A stretch of 64,000 nt of DNA from Paenibacillus sp. CC-CFT747 (GCA_030323305.1 CP106741.1:5083501-5147500), one strand, 5' to 3'; numbered from the stretch's first letter, positions 1 to 9,038 are shown. The notes: generated by a model not told the origin, from the sequence alone. A program made the numbers and translations.

Positions 1-454
1 GGAGACGGGAATGCTCACCCCGCTTGCGACCGGCGCATCCTGCAGCATAATGGGGATGTCAACCGCTTTGGCGACAGCCGAGAAGTATTCGACCATGCGT
101 TTCCCATCGGGCTTCACCATGTACGGAGGTAGAACCATCAACGCGTCCCCCCGCCTTTTGCGCCCACTTGCTCAGCTGAACCGCTCCTTCCAGCCCGGTA
201 TGGCCGCTTCCAAACACTAGAGGAACCCGGCCTTTCACCTCATCGGTTACAATGGCTGCAATCACTTCCCGTTCCCGGTCGAGCAAGGTGTACATCTCAC
301 TGGCATTGCCGAACAAGGCGATGCCGTTTACCTTCGCTTGCAGCTGGAATCGGACAAGCTCCCGAAGACTCTCCTCATCTACCTCGCCCCTATCCGTGAA
401 TGGGGTAGCGAGAATCGGATAAACACCTTCCAAGGTTAATTGCGATGTGGACAT
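1..454 (-). CDS. DapA/NanA-family (dihydrodipicolinate synthase-like) aldolase, 5' part, frameshifted, cut by window edge
   Basis: Class I aldolases of this family use a TIM barrel and a Schiff-base lysine to join or split pyruvate-type substrates. The start MSTSQLTLEGVYPILATPF and the stretch NGIALFGNASEM (the family's phosphate/carboxylate-binding region, usually GTTGE) identify it. The frame breaks in the CCCCCC run at 147-152. Removing one base restores KAGDALMVLPPYMVKPDG and then IPIMLQDAPVASGV up to the window edge. The catalytic lysine would lie outside the window. It is divergent from an IclR gene, the usual arrangement for a sugar-acid catabolic aldolase. The exact substrate is unknown; the NAS in place of TGE argues against true DapA. 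Confidence 0.8.
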
Positions 455-559
455 GCCCTTTTCACTCCTTCGCTTGGACTAACCTCGCAGAAAGAAAACT
501 CAGAGTGGTCACATTCATGGTGTCTACCTCTCTTCCGAAAGGGATCACCCAAATAATTG

Positions 560-589
560 ATTGTGCAATGCACAATTGTATTCTATAAT
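560..589 (+). promoter_or_regulatory. Promoter and perfect palindromic operator candidate between the aldolase and iclR genes
   Basis: The 17-bp sequence ATTGTGCAATGCACAAT (560-576) is a perfect palindrome around a central A. It overlaps a -35-like TTGTGC (561-566), which lies 17 bp from a TATAAT -10 box (584-589) reading toward the IclR gene. The overlap suggests an autoregulated operator that also controls the divergent aldolase gene; that role is inference. Confidence 0.6.
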
Positions 590-690
590 GCGAATGAGGA
601 TATTACAATACAATATTTATGATCCAAATGAGTGAGGAATTCCACGTAACAATTTCATATGGTTAATTTGAACATGAGGGATGGAACGAA

Positions 691-1481
691 ATGAAGACCG
701 ATAACGCAAATCCGATGATCACCCAAAGCGTCACGAGGGCATTGGCCATCTTATCCTGTTTCTCTGACGAGCAGCCCGAGCTAAGGGTCATAGACTTCTC
801 CAAAAGCTGAACCTGACCCAAAGCAATGTCTCGAGACTTCTTGCCACCATGGTCAGCTTGGGCTATGTAGAGAAAGATGAGATGAGCGGGTTTTACCGGC
901 TGGGGCACCAGATTATTACGCTCGGCGGGATTGCCCTGAACAATTCAGAAATTCGAAAGCTCGCTCTTCCCGAGCTGTTCGATTTGGAGAGAAAGCTTGG
1001 ACTTGGTGCAAATTTGGCGGTTCTTAAGGACCGGCAAATGTTCTATCTGGCGCATGTTGACAGCCACCGTTCGCCCCGGATGTACACCCTCTTGGGAAGG
1101 AGCAATCCACTGTATAATACCGGCATCGGCAAGGTGCTGCTGGCCCACTTGGACCGCGTGGATGCGGTGGCGCTTCTGGACCGGATGGAATGGAAGGCGT
1201 ACACGGAACATACCATTACGGACCGAGACAAGCTGCTGCAGGAGATGGAGGGCGTTCGCACCCGTGGGTATGCCATAGAGCTGGAGGAGCTTGCCTTAGG
1301 AAGGGCCTGCTTGGCGGCCCCCATTCGGGGAAGAAGCGGCAAGGTGGTGGCCGGAATCAGCTTGTCCGGTCCTCTCTCAGATATCCGCTTGCCGGAACGG
1401 GAACGGGAACTGGCGGGCATCTTGATTGAAGTCGCCGACCGGATCTCCGTCAAAATGGGATACGTGACAGCAAGAATGTGA
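691..1481 (+). CDS. IclR-family transcriptional regulator (one frameshift)
   Basis: DNA-binding repressor/activator with an N-terminal winged helix-turn-helix and a C-terminal GAF-like effector domain. The ATG at 691 opens MKTDNANPMITQSVTRALAIL. The frame breaks in the AAAA run near 801-804 and continues as KLNLTQSNVSRLLATM (recognition helix). The effector domain follows, with NTGIGKVLLAHL and LGRACLAAPIRG, which match IclR effector-domain blocks. Total length of about 263 residues is normal for the family. It is divergent from the DapA-like aldolase and probably controls it through the 560-576 palindrome. Confidence 0.88.
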
Positions 1482-1528
1482 AGGTTAGTTGGTGAGGGAC
1501 AACGCTAACCATCCGCTTTCTTTATGCT

Positions 1529-1562
1529 GAAAAGGCTGCCGAAATTTTCGGCAGCCTTTTGT
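1529..1562. terminator. Bidirectional rho-independent terminator
   Basis: AAAAGGCTGCC and GGCAGCCTTTT form a stem around GAAATTTTC, with A and T runs on the two sides. It sits between the convergent iclR gene and the Rieske gene and can serve both. Confidence 0.85.
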
Positions 1563-1591
1563 CGTTCTTTAGGTTCGCATCTGGATAAGGA

Positions 1592-3352
1592 TCAGCTGTG
1601 AGAGCCAGCTTCCTCTTCCTCAAATAGACGCTCGCCCCGATAAAGCCGCCAGGCGATCCTCGCCGTGTGGGGCATTTCCCTTGCCGTCGGGGCATGGGCG
1701 GCCAGATAACGGGTACAGGCAAGGAGCAGCGTTTCCTTAGCCTGAGCGGCGAAGGCGTCGGAACGATCCCGCCACCTCTCATACTCGGAGACACACGCCT
1801 CGTAAAGCTGGAACGTATGGAACTCCGCGTCTTCCCTCAGCAGGCAATGGCCGAGCGTATTGAGAAGTCGGTCCGGGTCCTTGCCGGCCGTCAGGTAGCC
1901 GGCCACCCACCGGGCCGACTCGTTCACCTGCTGACGGCGGTCCATCAGGTCCAGCAGTTCTTCTGTACGGTACTCTCGGCCCTTCGAAACGTCCGGGTCT
2001 CCCGCAGGTCTAGCCGCCCGGGGGACGTTAAGAAACCGGTCATGGTAGACCGCGACAACCCCATAAAACAACGCGCGGTTCAAGAGCGGCCCGCTGGAGC
2101 GAAGCAGCCTTTCATGGACCGCATGAGCGTAGGTAAAGGTATGCAGCACCGACACCCAGTCGCCAAAGTCATTCTGGGTATGAAACCGCACCAGGCGCTC
2201 TGCTGCTGCGAGGGCGATGAGCTGCGCCAGGTGTGACGCCGGCACTCCACCCATGAGGAGCTCCTGTAGTCTTTGGATCGTCTCCAGGGGACGGTCGCTC
2301 AATACCTGCTCCACGAATGCCCCTTCCTCGAAGGTTACATCGTTAGCAGGCCGCGCTCCCTGACTCAGCTGCTCGAAGGCTTGCCGAAGCGGGGTCACCA
2401 AATCGACAGGGGCCTGCCAGTGATGAAGCTCTTCGCTGCGCGACGGATCCCGCATCAGAGGGACGAGCGAGGCAAGCACCTCTGCCGGGGAGTCGGGGCC
2501 CGTCAGCTCCAGTGCCTCGAAGGCTTTGTTGTGAAAATCAAAAGTATGCCCGCCGTCCAAGTAATAATGGTCGGTGACAGCGGTCAGCATCATCTCCGCC
2601 AATTCTTCCCTAGGTTTTCCGTTCTCTATGGCGGTGAGAAGAACTTTCTCGGCCCCTTGGGTGTCGCGTACCTCGACACAGTTCCGGTACCACTTCACCA
2701 AATGGTCGGTAGAAGTACCGGATGGCGGCAGCGGGCCAAGCAAATGCCGGGGAGGCCGCCCGGAGCTGGCTCGGGCCACATGCACAAGTCCATGATAGAG
2801 GGCCAGAATCTGTCCCGTCTTATCCAGCTTCGGCAGCACTTTGCGCATTGCGGTTAGAATCGTCAGCCCCGCTCCCCACCCGCTTCCCTGCGAGGTCCCG
2901 AAGGTTATCCCGATGCCAAAGATATCGTCGGCCGGGACCCCCGCTTCGACAAGCCCGACGACCGCTTTGGCTATGACGATCCCGATGTTCTGCTCCAGTC
3001 CTTCGCGCAGCCGCCGCTTAAGCTTGTCTACGTCGTCCTTCGATCGGGAGACGGTGCTTACCCAGACGTCCCCGTCTTCGATCTTAACGTCATACGCCGG
3101 TACATCGTCCGCCCAAGGATCCAGAGTGCCGCCGCTGCACACATCAAAGCGGGCATGGTGCCAGTGACAGGTCAAGATCCCGTCGCAAACGCTTCCCAAA
3201 TGAAGCGGAAAGCCCAGGTGAGGACAGCGGTTGTCGACCGCGGCTACCTGTCCCTCCTGGTAAAAGACCGCGATTCCTCCCTTAACGACCTTGGCGCGCT
3301 CCTTCTTCAGCTCTTCCAACGTTCCCGCATGAATCCATTCCGGTGTGCTCAT
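1592..3352 (-). CDS. Rieske [2Fe-2S] domain protein with long uncharacterised C-terminal domain
   Basis: The ATG at 3352 has AGGAGGA just upstream and gives 586 residues. Residues 1-105 form a Rieske ferredoxin domain of the NirD/arene dioxygenase type. The cluster ligands are visible as C43-P-H45 and C62-H-W-H65. The remaining roughly 480 residues are mostly helical by composition, lack a signal peptide, and contain a histidine-rich stretch (DHYYLDGGHTFDFHNKAFEA). I do not recognise this part with confidence; it is faintly like the questin-oxidase (DUF4243) type. A cytoplasmic redox enzyme in which the Rieske centre feeds a second active site is plausible. It is intact, unlike many neighbours. 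Confidence 0.75.
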   Translation of the reverse strand: MSTPEWIHAGTLEELKKERAKVVKGGIAVFYQEGQVAAVDNRCPHLGFPLHLGSVCDGILTCHWHHARFDVCSGGTLDPWADDVPAYDVKIEDGDVWVSTVSRSKDDVDKLKRRLREGLEQNIGIVIAKAVVGLVEAGVPADDIFGIGITFGTSQGSGWGAGLTILTAMRKVLPKLDKTGQILALYHGLVHVARASSGRPPRHLLGPLPPSGTSTDHLVKWYRNCVEVRDTQGAEKVLLTAIENGKPREELAEMMLTAVTDHYYLDGGHTFDFHNKAFEALELTGPDSPAEVLASLVPLMRDPSRSEELHHWQAPVDLVTPLRQAFEQLSQGARPANDVTFEEGAFVEQVLSDRPLETIQRLQELLMGGVPASHLAQLIALAAAERLVRFHTQNDFGDWVSVLHTFTYAHAVHERLLRSSGPLLNRALFYGVVAVYHDRFLNVPRAARPAGDPDVSKGREYRTEELLDLMDRRQQVNESARWVAGYLTAGKDPDRLLNTLGHCLLREDAEFHTFQLYEACVSEYERWRDRSDAFAAQAKETLLLACTRYLAAHAPTAREMPHTARIAWRLYRGERLFEEEEAGSHS

Positions 3353-3481
3353 CCTGCTCTCCTCCTCACGAATGTGCGTACCTATCCAGTATACACCAGC
3401 ATGTGGGACCGTGCAGGACCCGCCGGTCCGCAAGCTTTTGTTCCTTCCTCTCCATCCCTGGCCTGCCCCCCACCATGCGCA

Positions 3482-3957
3482 TTACAGCTGCAAAACGGTT
3501 ATGGCCTCTTGGTTGAAGATTTCGCCGTTATCATGGAAGCCGAAGCTTTCATAAAGCTTTTGGCCATGATATTCTCGGGCTTGTACGGAATCCAGCAGTA
3601 CTTAGCAGGACCGGCCGGAAAAGAGCGGATAAACTCCAGGATTTGGACCATGGCTTCGCGTCCATACCCTCGGTTCTGGTACTGCTTGTCAATCATCAGC
3701 CGCAGGATGCAGTAGTTGTCTTTGGCCAACGAGGGCTCGTCGTATCCGGTAATTCCATAGACCAGCATCACAAACCCAACCGGCTGCTCTTCCGCATATA
3801 TGGCAAACGGAAAGGGATGGCCCCCATTGGTGGAAAGGACATAACACGAAGCCACACTTGACAAATTAGACGCCACGTAACCTCGTTGATCCTCTGCTAC
3901 CTCCAGCTTAAAGATCTCGCGCCGGTTATCCAGCGTTATTTTTCTGAGTGTTATCAT
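3482..3957 (-). CDS. GNAT-family N-acetyltransferase, SpeG/BltD-like (one frameshift near the C terminus)
   Basis: Acetyl-CoA-dependent acetyltransferase of the type acting on spermidine or other small amines. The acetyl-CoA loop appears as QYQNRGYGREAM, after the beta strand CILRLMIDK. A shift at the AAAAG near 3560 ends the literal frame early. Adding one base gives KLYESFGFHDNGEI and the stop at 3482, the normal C-terminal end of the fold. GGAGGA lies 7-8 bases before the ATG. It stands alone on the minus strand. The substrate is inferred only from overall similarity. Confidence 0.8.
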
Positions 3958-3986
3958 ACCGAAATCCTCCTTTCGGATTCAGAAGC

Positions 3987-4362
3987 TTATCCATTCCATG
4001 CGGTAACGAAGAAACAAATCGCCGCAATAAAGGATAAAGGGGTCATGAGCATTTTTTCTTTTCGGCTGGGGGACATGCCGTTCATCACTGTATTCAAGAT
4101 CAAATACACGGCGAAGAAATAACAGACCCACTTGGCTACTTGGTTCAAGGAACCTAGGTTAATAACATGACCGGCTTGCAAAACAAAGAAGATGGCTAAG
4201 AGTTGAATCAAGACCGACACCGCACAAGCCGCTCTCATCTGCCTCGGCATGATCTTGTGTTTCCCCCATTGCAAACTCGCCAAGCGGAAACCCCATTGCC
4301 AAGAAAATATACAGAATCGCAACACACAGAAAAGCCAGGCTTCCGATCCAGGCAGACAGCAT
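3987..4362 (-). CDS. Small four-helix integral membrane protein, unknown function (one frameshift)
   Basis: The start MLSAWIGSLAFLCVAILYIF gives the first membrane helix. The frame shifts in the GGGGG run at about 4262-4266 and continues through three more hydrophobic segments (LIQLLAIFFVLQAG, WVCYFFAVYLILN, FIAAICFFVT). About 125 residues in total. The cytoplasmic loop MSPSRKEKMLM is positively charged. No family is recognised. It has no obvious operon partner. Confidence 0.6.
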
Positions 4363-4466
4363 TCCATCCCTCCTCTTTTTATTGACCAGCCCATGACAGG
4401 CTGTATACTATTCCACGTTCAAGTCCCTGTTCCTTCTAACCCTGTATGGATTGGCGAGCGACGCGG

Positions 4467-5102
4467 TCAATGGGAAGATTTTTGAGAACGGGACAGAATC
4501 TGGTTAGCGTAATCTTCCCAATCAGCTCCGTCCGTATTTATCTCTATGGTAGGTATAGCTGACTGCTTCGCACATCGTCGTAAAGCAGCCTGTTCTTTTA
4601 AAAACGTTTGGCAAGCTTCCTCAGATGTACGGTGATTTTGCATCACATAAGCCTTCCAGTGTTCCCCGCGGCTCTCCAAATACCTGGATTCGACCATATC
4701 TTCCGATAAGGTCAAAAGAACACAGAGGGCATTCAGCCTGGTTAATCGCTTTTCAAGCTTCTCGATTTCCCTGTCATCTTGGAAGGCGGCCCTATGATTC
4801 AGATGAAATCTCTCCAGAAGAAAAAACGTTCCATTGGAGACTTTTGTGTTCCCCAGGGAATGAATCCATTCCGCTTGCTGTTCTAGATAATCCACGTGAC
4901 GACCCAGAAACGGAAGATGGTCTTCCCGGGTCATTTTTCTTAAGCTTCCGTGATGAGAATGCAAAACTTGAGAATAATGCTCGCTTATGGCAACGGTTGT
5001 TCGTTCGGCATTCGGCAGATGACTATGTACTTGCTTGATGGCGGCAAAGGTAGACGTTTTTCCTGCTGTGGACATCCCTTCGATGATAACTCCCCGAATC
5101 AT
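4467..5102 (-). CDS. P-loop kinase, thymidylate/deoxynucleoside-kinase-like
   Basis: The Walker A loop GMSTAGKTST at residues 9-18 follows a beta strand, and a LERFH motif near residue 95 resembles the lid/base contact of nucleoside and dTMP kinases. 211 residues matches that class. The start codon overlaps the stop of the upstream Nudix gene as ATGA, with GGAGGG six bases before, so the two are translationally coupled. Grouping with two Nudix hydrolases suggests nucleotide or coenzyme handling, but the substrate is unknown. Confidence 0.7.
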   Translation of the reverse strand: MIRGVIIEGMSTAGKTSTFAAIKQVHSHLPNAERTTVAISEHYSQVLHSHHGSLRKMTREDHLPFLGRHVDYLEQQAEWIHSLGNTKVSNGTFFLLERFHLNHRAAFQDDREIEKLEKRLTRLNALCVLLTLSEDMVESRYLESRGEHWKAYVMQNHRTSEEACQTFLKEQAALRRCAKQSAIPTIEINTDGADWEDYANQILSRSQKSSH

Positions 5103-5590
5103 GGGCTGCCCTCCATTAAGCGCTCTCTTTGGATTTCATGCTCTTCCACGTAATTACGGTATGGCAAGCCGTTATAGTAATTCATAATGTCTAGGCAGAT
5201 TTCCGGGTAAAGCTGAATCGAGGGAAGCTCCTCGATCGGAATCCATTTGACCCCCGTTTGGTTCGAGTCGGGATTATTAGGAAGCTTGGGCGTGGAGCCG
5301 GGCTTCAAATAACATTGGAAGGTAACCGACACAGAATGGGTCTCTCCATAGAGGTTGTTGTTCTTAGTTGGCTGGTATTCATAAACGAATGCCACTGGCC
5401 CTACTTCAATGTCAACGGAAGCCTCTTCCTTGGCTTCTCTTATCACGGCTTCAACCAACGTTTCTCCGGGTTCCACCCCCTGCCGGAAGATTGTAGTGCA
5501 CCCCGGAATCGTGATCATTCCGAAACTCGATTAACAAAACGGCCCCATTACTAATGATCAAAGCGCAAGAGCGTAGACGTATTTTTTTCA
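5099..5590 (-). CDS. Nudix hydrolase (one frameshift; start unclear)
   Basis: Nudix enzymes hydrolyse nucleoside diphosphates linked to another group. The Nudix box reads GVEPGETLVEAVIREAKEEA. The N-terminal half lies in another frame, RLRSCALIISNGAVLLIEFR then HYNLPAGG, and joins in the CCCCC run at 5476-5480. No good ATG is visible; the upstream sequence is an A7 run that may also be miscounted, so the 5' limit near 5590 is an estimate. It sits between a second Nudix gene and a P-loop kinase, all one probable operon. Confidence 0.72.
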
Positions 5591-5595
5591 GAACC

Positions 5596-6090
5596 CTATC
5601 CCCTTTCCTGTTGTAAGACTTTTAAATAAAACAAGATTCCCGCTCGATCAACAGGAGAAAAATGCAGCGGGTCCTCCTCCATCCTTCGTCTCAGTTCGTT
5701 TACGGCCACCCATCGCAGATTCTTGGTCTCATCCCCCGAAGATAGCAATTCCCCTTGTGCCTTGCATCGAAAGTAAACTCCTACCGAATCAAAAGGCCCT
5801 TTGATGGTCTGATAAGCCGCGAAGGGCTTAATGCATTCCACCTCGAAATCTCCATTGACCCCAACCGTATCGATTCGAGCATCCTCGCCCTCTATTTCGA
5901 CTACCTCGAGTCCTGTTTCTTCTTTAACCTCTCGAATGAGCGCAGCAGGTAAAGATTCAAAAGGCTCTATTCGGCCTCCAGGAAGCTCGATTTGTTGGGG
6001 CTCGCCCGGTTTATTCCTTGTCTGGACCACGATCTCTAATGACCCATTCTCCACTCTTTCAATAATGGCTCGTGAATTGACTAAAAACAC
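5596..6090 (-). CDS. Nudix hydrolase
   Basis: I chose the GTG at 6090 because AGGAGG lies six bases upstream; the longer TTG start at 6135 has no ribosome site. The protein has about 164 residues. The Nudix box GGRIEPFESLPAALIREVKE continues with EETGLEV and holds the full set of metal-binding glutamates. An acidic extension before the C terminus resembles ADP-ribose or sugar-nucleotide pyrophosphatases. It is the first gene of a three-gene minus-strand set with another Nudix enzyme and a kinase. Confidence 0.8.
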   Translation of the reverse strand: MFLVNSRAIIERVENGSLEIVVQTRNKPGEPQQIELPGGRIEPFESLPAALIREVKEETGLEVVEIEGEDARIDTVGVNGDFEVECIKPFAAYQTIKGPFDSVGVYFRCKAQGELLSSGDETKNLRWVAVNELRRRMEEDPLHFSPVDRAGILFYLKVLQQERG

Positions 6091-6154
6091 CGGAAGCCTC
6101 CTTCTTGACGAATTGTTTTTCGCTTTATAGTACAAAACCTGAAGACGAATGCTG

Positions 6155-6707
6155 TTAACCGCCTAGAGGATAACGAAATTGTTCGAAGACGTATTCATAT
6201 ACACTGCATAGCTCCACTTCTTCATCCGGGATGCCCAGTAAAGTAGAGATAACCATGCCGTGACAAACGACCATCACTTTAGAAAGGTTGAGATAGGTAG
6301 GTAAAACATTATGGACACGCTGAAGTACACTTTGTTTGGACTCCCATATTTTACGCTCATGGGCAGGGTGGAGTCCGTTATGCTTTCTGTAGTCCTTCTA
6401 CAGTTCTGTTAGTTCATCCACTGATGCAGCCTGCCAGTTGTCAGGGGTCCATTCATGCAAGTCGTACTCGACTTTTATGGGCAAGCTTAGAGTTCTATTG
6501 AGGAAAGCGGCGGTCTGTAAAGCCCGGGTATAAGGAGAAGAAAGGATTACCTCACAATCCCGCAAATGCGGATGACAAGACAAGACTTGCTCCGCCTGCT
6601 GAACCCCTCTTTCTGTCAAAGGTATCCCGTAACGCATGCTGGAGGTTCCTTTCCTCCTTAAAAGCCCAATCGGCTTCCCCATGCCGGATCAGATAAAAAG
6701 TCGTCAT
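6155..6707 (-). pseudogene. Histidine phosphatase (phosphoglycerate mutase-like) pseudogene: frameshift plus in-frame stop
   Basis: The reading starts MTTFYLIRHGEADW with the catalytic RHG histidine. A one-base shift near 6626-6628 leads to IPLTERGVQQAEQV and SSPYTRALQTA, the expected phosphatase blocks. An in-frame TAG at 6398-6400 sits where relatives have tryptophan (ELW). The same frame then runs on through VVCHGMVISTLLGIPDEE, the second catalytic histidine block, to TAA at 6155. A substitution stop is not a homopolymer error, so this may be genuine decay. Confidence 0.78.
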
Positions 6708-6822
6708 TTCCCTCTCTCCTTATACGACAGACATCAATAAAAAGAGCAATAAAAAAGAAATTCTACCTTGGGTGACATGCTATCCTATAAGAAACTAGTA
6801 GGTGAGGAGCTGTCTACTCAAA

Positions 6823-7428
6823 ATGGGAAAACTTATTGTACATATGTTCATGACCTTGGATGGCGTTGTTCAAGCGCCCGGCCAGCTCGAGGAAGATCGC
6901 GAAGGCGGTTTCGCCTATGGCGGGTGGCAGGCACCGTATCAACATGCGGAGACCGGACAAGTGATAGCGGCCGATTATGCAAGCCTCGACGCTTTGCTGC
7001 TCGGTCGCAAGACTTACGAAATCTTCGCCCCCTACTGGTCGAAGGCACCTCTGGATAACCCGTTCACCAAGCTGCTGAATGAGAAACCCAAATTTGTCGC
7101 ATCCCGGACATTGACCAGCGTCGATTGGAACAATACCAAGCTGCTAGACGCGGATGTTACGACAATCGTGCCTTTGTTGAAAGAGCGCTACGCAGAGGTT
7201 CACGTCGCCGGCAGCAGCGACTTGGTCCAGACCTTGCTTCGTCACGAACTGATTGACCGAATGAACATCTGGCAGTTTCCGGTGTTGCTTGGAAAGGGAA
7301 AAAGGTTCTTCGGCGATGGAACGATACCAACGGCCCTCCAATTGGTTGAGTCCCGGGTGTTCTCGAAAGGCACGGTTCTATTGCGTTACGAGCCTGCGGG
7401 AAAACCGTCTTTCGGCAACATGGGATGA
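6823..7428 (+). CDS. Dihydrofolate reductase-like / RibD C-terminal domain protein
   Basis: The ATG at 6823 begins MGKLIVHMFMTLDGVVQAPG, typical for this family; GAGGAG lies 13 bases upstream. About 201 residues. LLLGRKTYEIFAPYW and VHVAGSSDLVQTLL are the NADPH-binding blocks (GRKTYE; GS). Many such proteins in Bacillota are uncharacterised NADPH-dependent reductases rather than true DHFR. It lies alone on the plus strand between two decayed minus-strand genes. Confidence 0.82.
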   Translation: MGKLIVHMFMTLDGVVQAPGQLEEDREGGFAYGGWQAPYQHAETGQVIAADYASLDALLLGRKTYEIFAPYWSKAPLDNPFTKLLNEKPKFVASRTLTSVDWNNTKLLDADVTTIVPLLKERYAEVHVAGSSDLVQTLLRHELIDRMNIWQFPVLLGKGKRFFGDGTIPTALQLVESRVFSKGTVLLRYEPAGKPSFGNMG

Positions 7429-7491
7429 TGTTGACGGAAGGGAAGGTCCGTAAAATTGAGGCCATTCATTTGAGGTTACGGTTCAATGAGA

Positions 7492-8302
7492 TTATTTCTG
7501 TTTCTTTCTTCCGATGTACAACAAATGCGAGGAGATGCCCAGGATCGAAGGATCTTTTGCCATATTAATGAGCAAGCCCAGCAGTTCCTTCTGATCTCCT
7601 TGCTCTTCCCAATATCGCTTTTGGTCAGCGGTTAGCAGCCCGCCCATACTGGAGGAAGCAATAAAATCGACGGTTTAAAATCCATTCTGCTCCATGAAGG
7701 GCTTAATGTCGGCAATCTCGTAATAGTAAGCTCCCGTGAATCGACCTTTATCTTGATGATTGAAAACCCCCGTTTCCTGAAACGTCTTAATGGCCTCCAG
7801 GTTATCGTTGGGCTTCCAAAACTTCGGGTATTGCAGGAAGTAATCATCATCCTAGTCCGGCTTTGGAATGCAACGAATACCAACCCGCCGGCTTTCGTAA
7901 CGCGGGACAGTTCTTGAACGGCGGAAGTTCTCTCCTCTTCCGTCTGCAAATGGTACAGCGGACCCATCATCAAGGACGCATTAAATTGCTCGTCTGGTAT
8001 TCCTTCCAGATGCGTGGCATTTCTGACATGGAACCCTTCAAAGGACTCCGCTACATTTAATTCCCCGGCCTTTTGCTTTGCCATTTCAACCAGTTTTGGG
8101 GTTAAGTCCGAAAGGGTTACTTTGTAGCCTCGTTTCGCTAACTCCATGGAATACTTCCGGGCCCCGCCCCATTGTCCAGTACATGGCCATGCGACGTCAG
8201 ATAGGTCTGAATATAATGCCAATTAATGAGAAATTCCAAGGGTTCCCGGTCCAGCCTTCCCCACTCATCGAAACCGGAATAATAGTCCAAGACCTGGTTC
8301 AT
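7492..8302 (-). pseudogene. SAM-dependent methyltransferase pseudogene downstream of a T-box leader
   Basis: The start is MNQVLDYYSGFDEWGRL at 8302. The SAM-binding motif VLDNGAGPGKYSMELAKRG is rebuilt across a shift near 8160 (literal sequence ends GPGSIPW). ASLMMGPLYHLQ and VTKAGGLVFVAF are class I methyltransferase motifs. A second shift near 7870 and two in-frame stops, TAG after IPKPD and TAA after EQNGF, interrupt the C-terminal half, which otherwise runs to SHLLYIGRKKQK and TAA at 7492. With four lesions it is probably dead, although some could be sequence errors. The native substrate is unknown. Expression would depend on the tRNA-sensing leader at 8338-8590. Confidence 0.78.
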
Positions 8303-8337
8303 CTTCGCTTACCCCCTACTTGAATTTTGGGAAAAAT

Positions 8338-8590
8338 AAAAAACCTATTGCCTGCAAAGAGGCGATAGGTTTTGCCCACGCGGTACCACTCTTCTTGATT
8401 CGTGCTGGATAACGACGAACCATCTTAAGTACCCGATCACGGAGGTAATCCGTTAAGACCTGACGATTCAGTCTTACCGCTTACGGGTGAGTTGGGAAGA
8501 TCTAATGACTGTCTCGCACCATCCGACAGCTTTCTGGACAATAGGTTCTTCTTACTACTCCCGATCATTGCGTTTAAAGTATTGAAACCA
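8338..8590 (-). ncRNA. T-box riboswitch leader with terminator
   Basis: On the minus strand the T-box core AGTGGTACCGCG (complement of 8379-8390) is followed by a 13-bp terminator stem (8341-8372) and a U-rich tail. The 5' part holds the stem I landmarks: GGGAGTAGTAAG, then AGAAAGCTGTCGGATGGTGC (AG-bulge and distal loop), then CTTCCCAACTCACCC, the specifier-loop side. CUC (Leu) or AAC (Asn) are the candidate specifiers; I cannot fold it to decide. It reads into a methyltransferase gene rather than a synthetase or amino-acid operon. Confidence 0.88.
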
Positions 8591-8619
8591 AGTATAATTT
8601 CCCATAAACATCCTGTCAA
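8591..8619 (-). promoter_or_regulatory. Promoter of the T-box/methyltransferase transcript
   Basis: On the minus strand TTGACA (8614-8619) and TATACT (8591-8596) are separated by exactly 17 bp, close to the housekeeping sigma consensus. Transcription would start just before stem I of the T-box. Confidence 0.75.
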
Positions 8620-8633
8620 ACCTATTTTTGTTT

Positions 8634-9038
8634 CTAGTTATTAGGTTCCGTTCTTCTTTTGTTTTCCGGCTGTTTGATCCAGTAGCGGATTCCTTTACCC
8701 GCATGGGGCTCGTCGTTGAACCGCGGAATAATGTGAAAATGAGCGTGGTCAAAGTGCTGGTTGGATACTTTCCCCACATTCCACCCCAGCAGGTACCCAT
8801 CCGGTAAATGATGATCGTCTAGAAACTTCTTAGCCCGATGCAAGAGATCGTAGGTTGCATTCCATTCCTCCAGGGAAAGTTCGAAAACATTCTTTTTATG
8901 GGCTTTAGGGATGATCAGTCCGCAGCCTTCTAACACTTCTTGCTCGCTCTCTTTCTGAATAAACTTGCAGTATTCATTTTCGAACACGATCTGCTGCTCA
9001 GGATCTTCGTGGACAGAACATAGCGGACATTTCTTCAA
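8634..9038 (-). CDS. HIT-family hydrolase
   Basis: Histidine-triad proteins hydrolyse nucleotide-linked phosphoramidates or dinucleotide polyphosphates. The triad is visible as HFDHAHFHIIPR near the C terminus, and an N-terminal CPLC probably binds zinc with a downstream histidine. I use the TTG at 9038, preceded at six bases by GGGGAG; the frame is open further upstream but that part overlaps another gene. About 134 residues, standard for HIT proteins. It follows a zinc-ribbon gene by 11 bases. Confidence 0.85.
   Translation of the reverse strand: MKKCPLCSVHEDPEQQIVFENEYCKFIQKESEQEVLEGCGLIIPKAHKKNVFELSLEEWNATYDLLHRAKKFLDDHHLPDGYLLGWNVGKVSNQHFDHAHFHIIPRFNDEPHAGKGIRYWIKQPENKRRTEPNN

Noticed and set aside
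663-908. Minus-strand 81-residue frame over the iclR start
   Set aside because: It overlaps the restored helix-turn-helix of the IclR gene and shows no protein-like features.
2273-2857. Long plus-strand frames inside the Rieske gene
   Set aside because: They are shadows of a high-GC coding strand; no ribosome site or recognisable motif.
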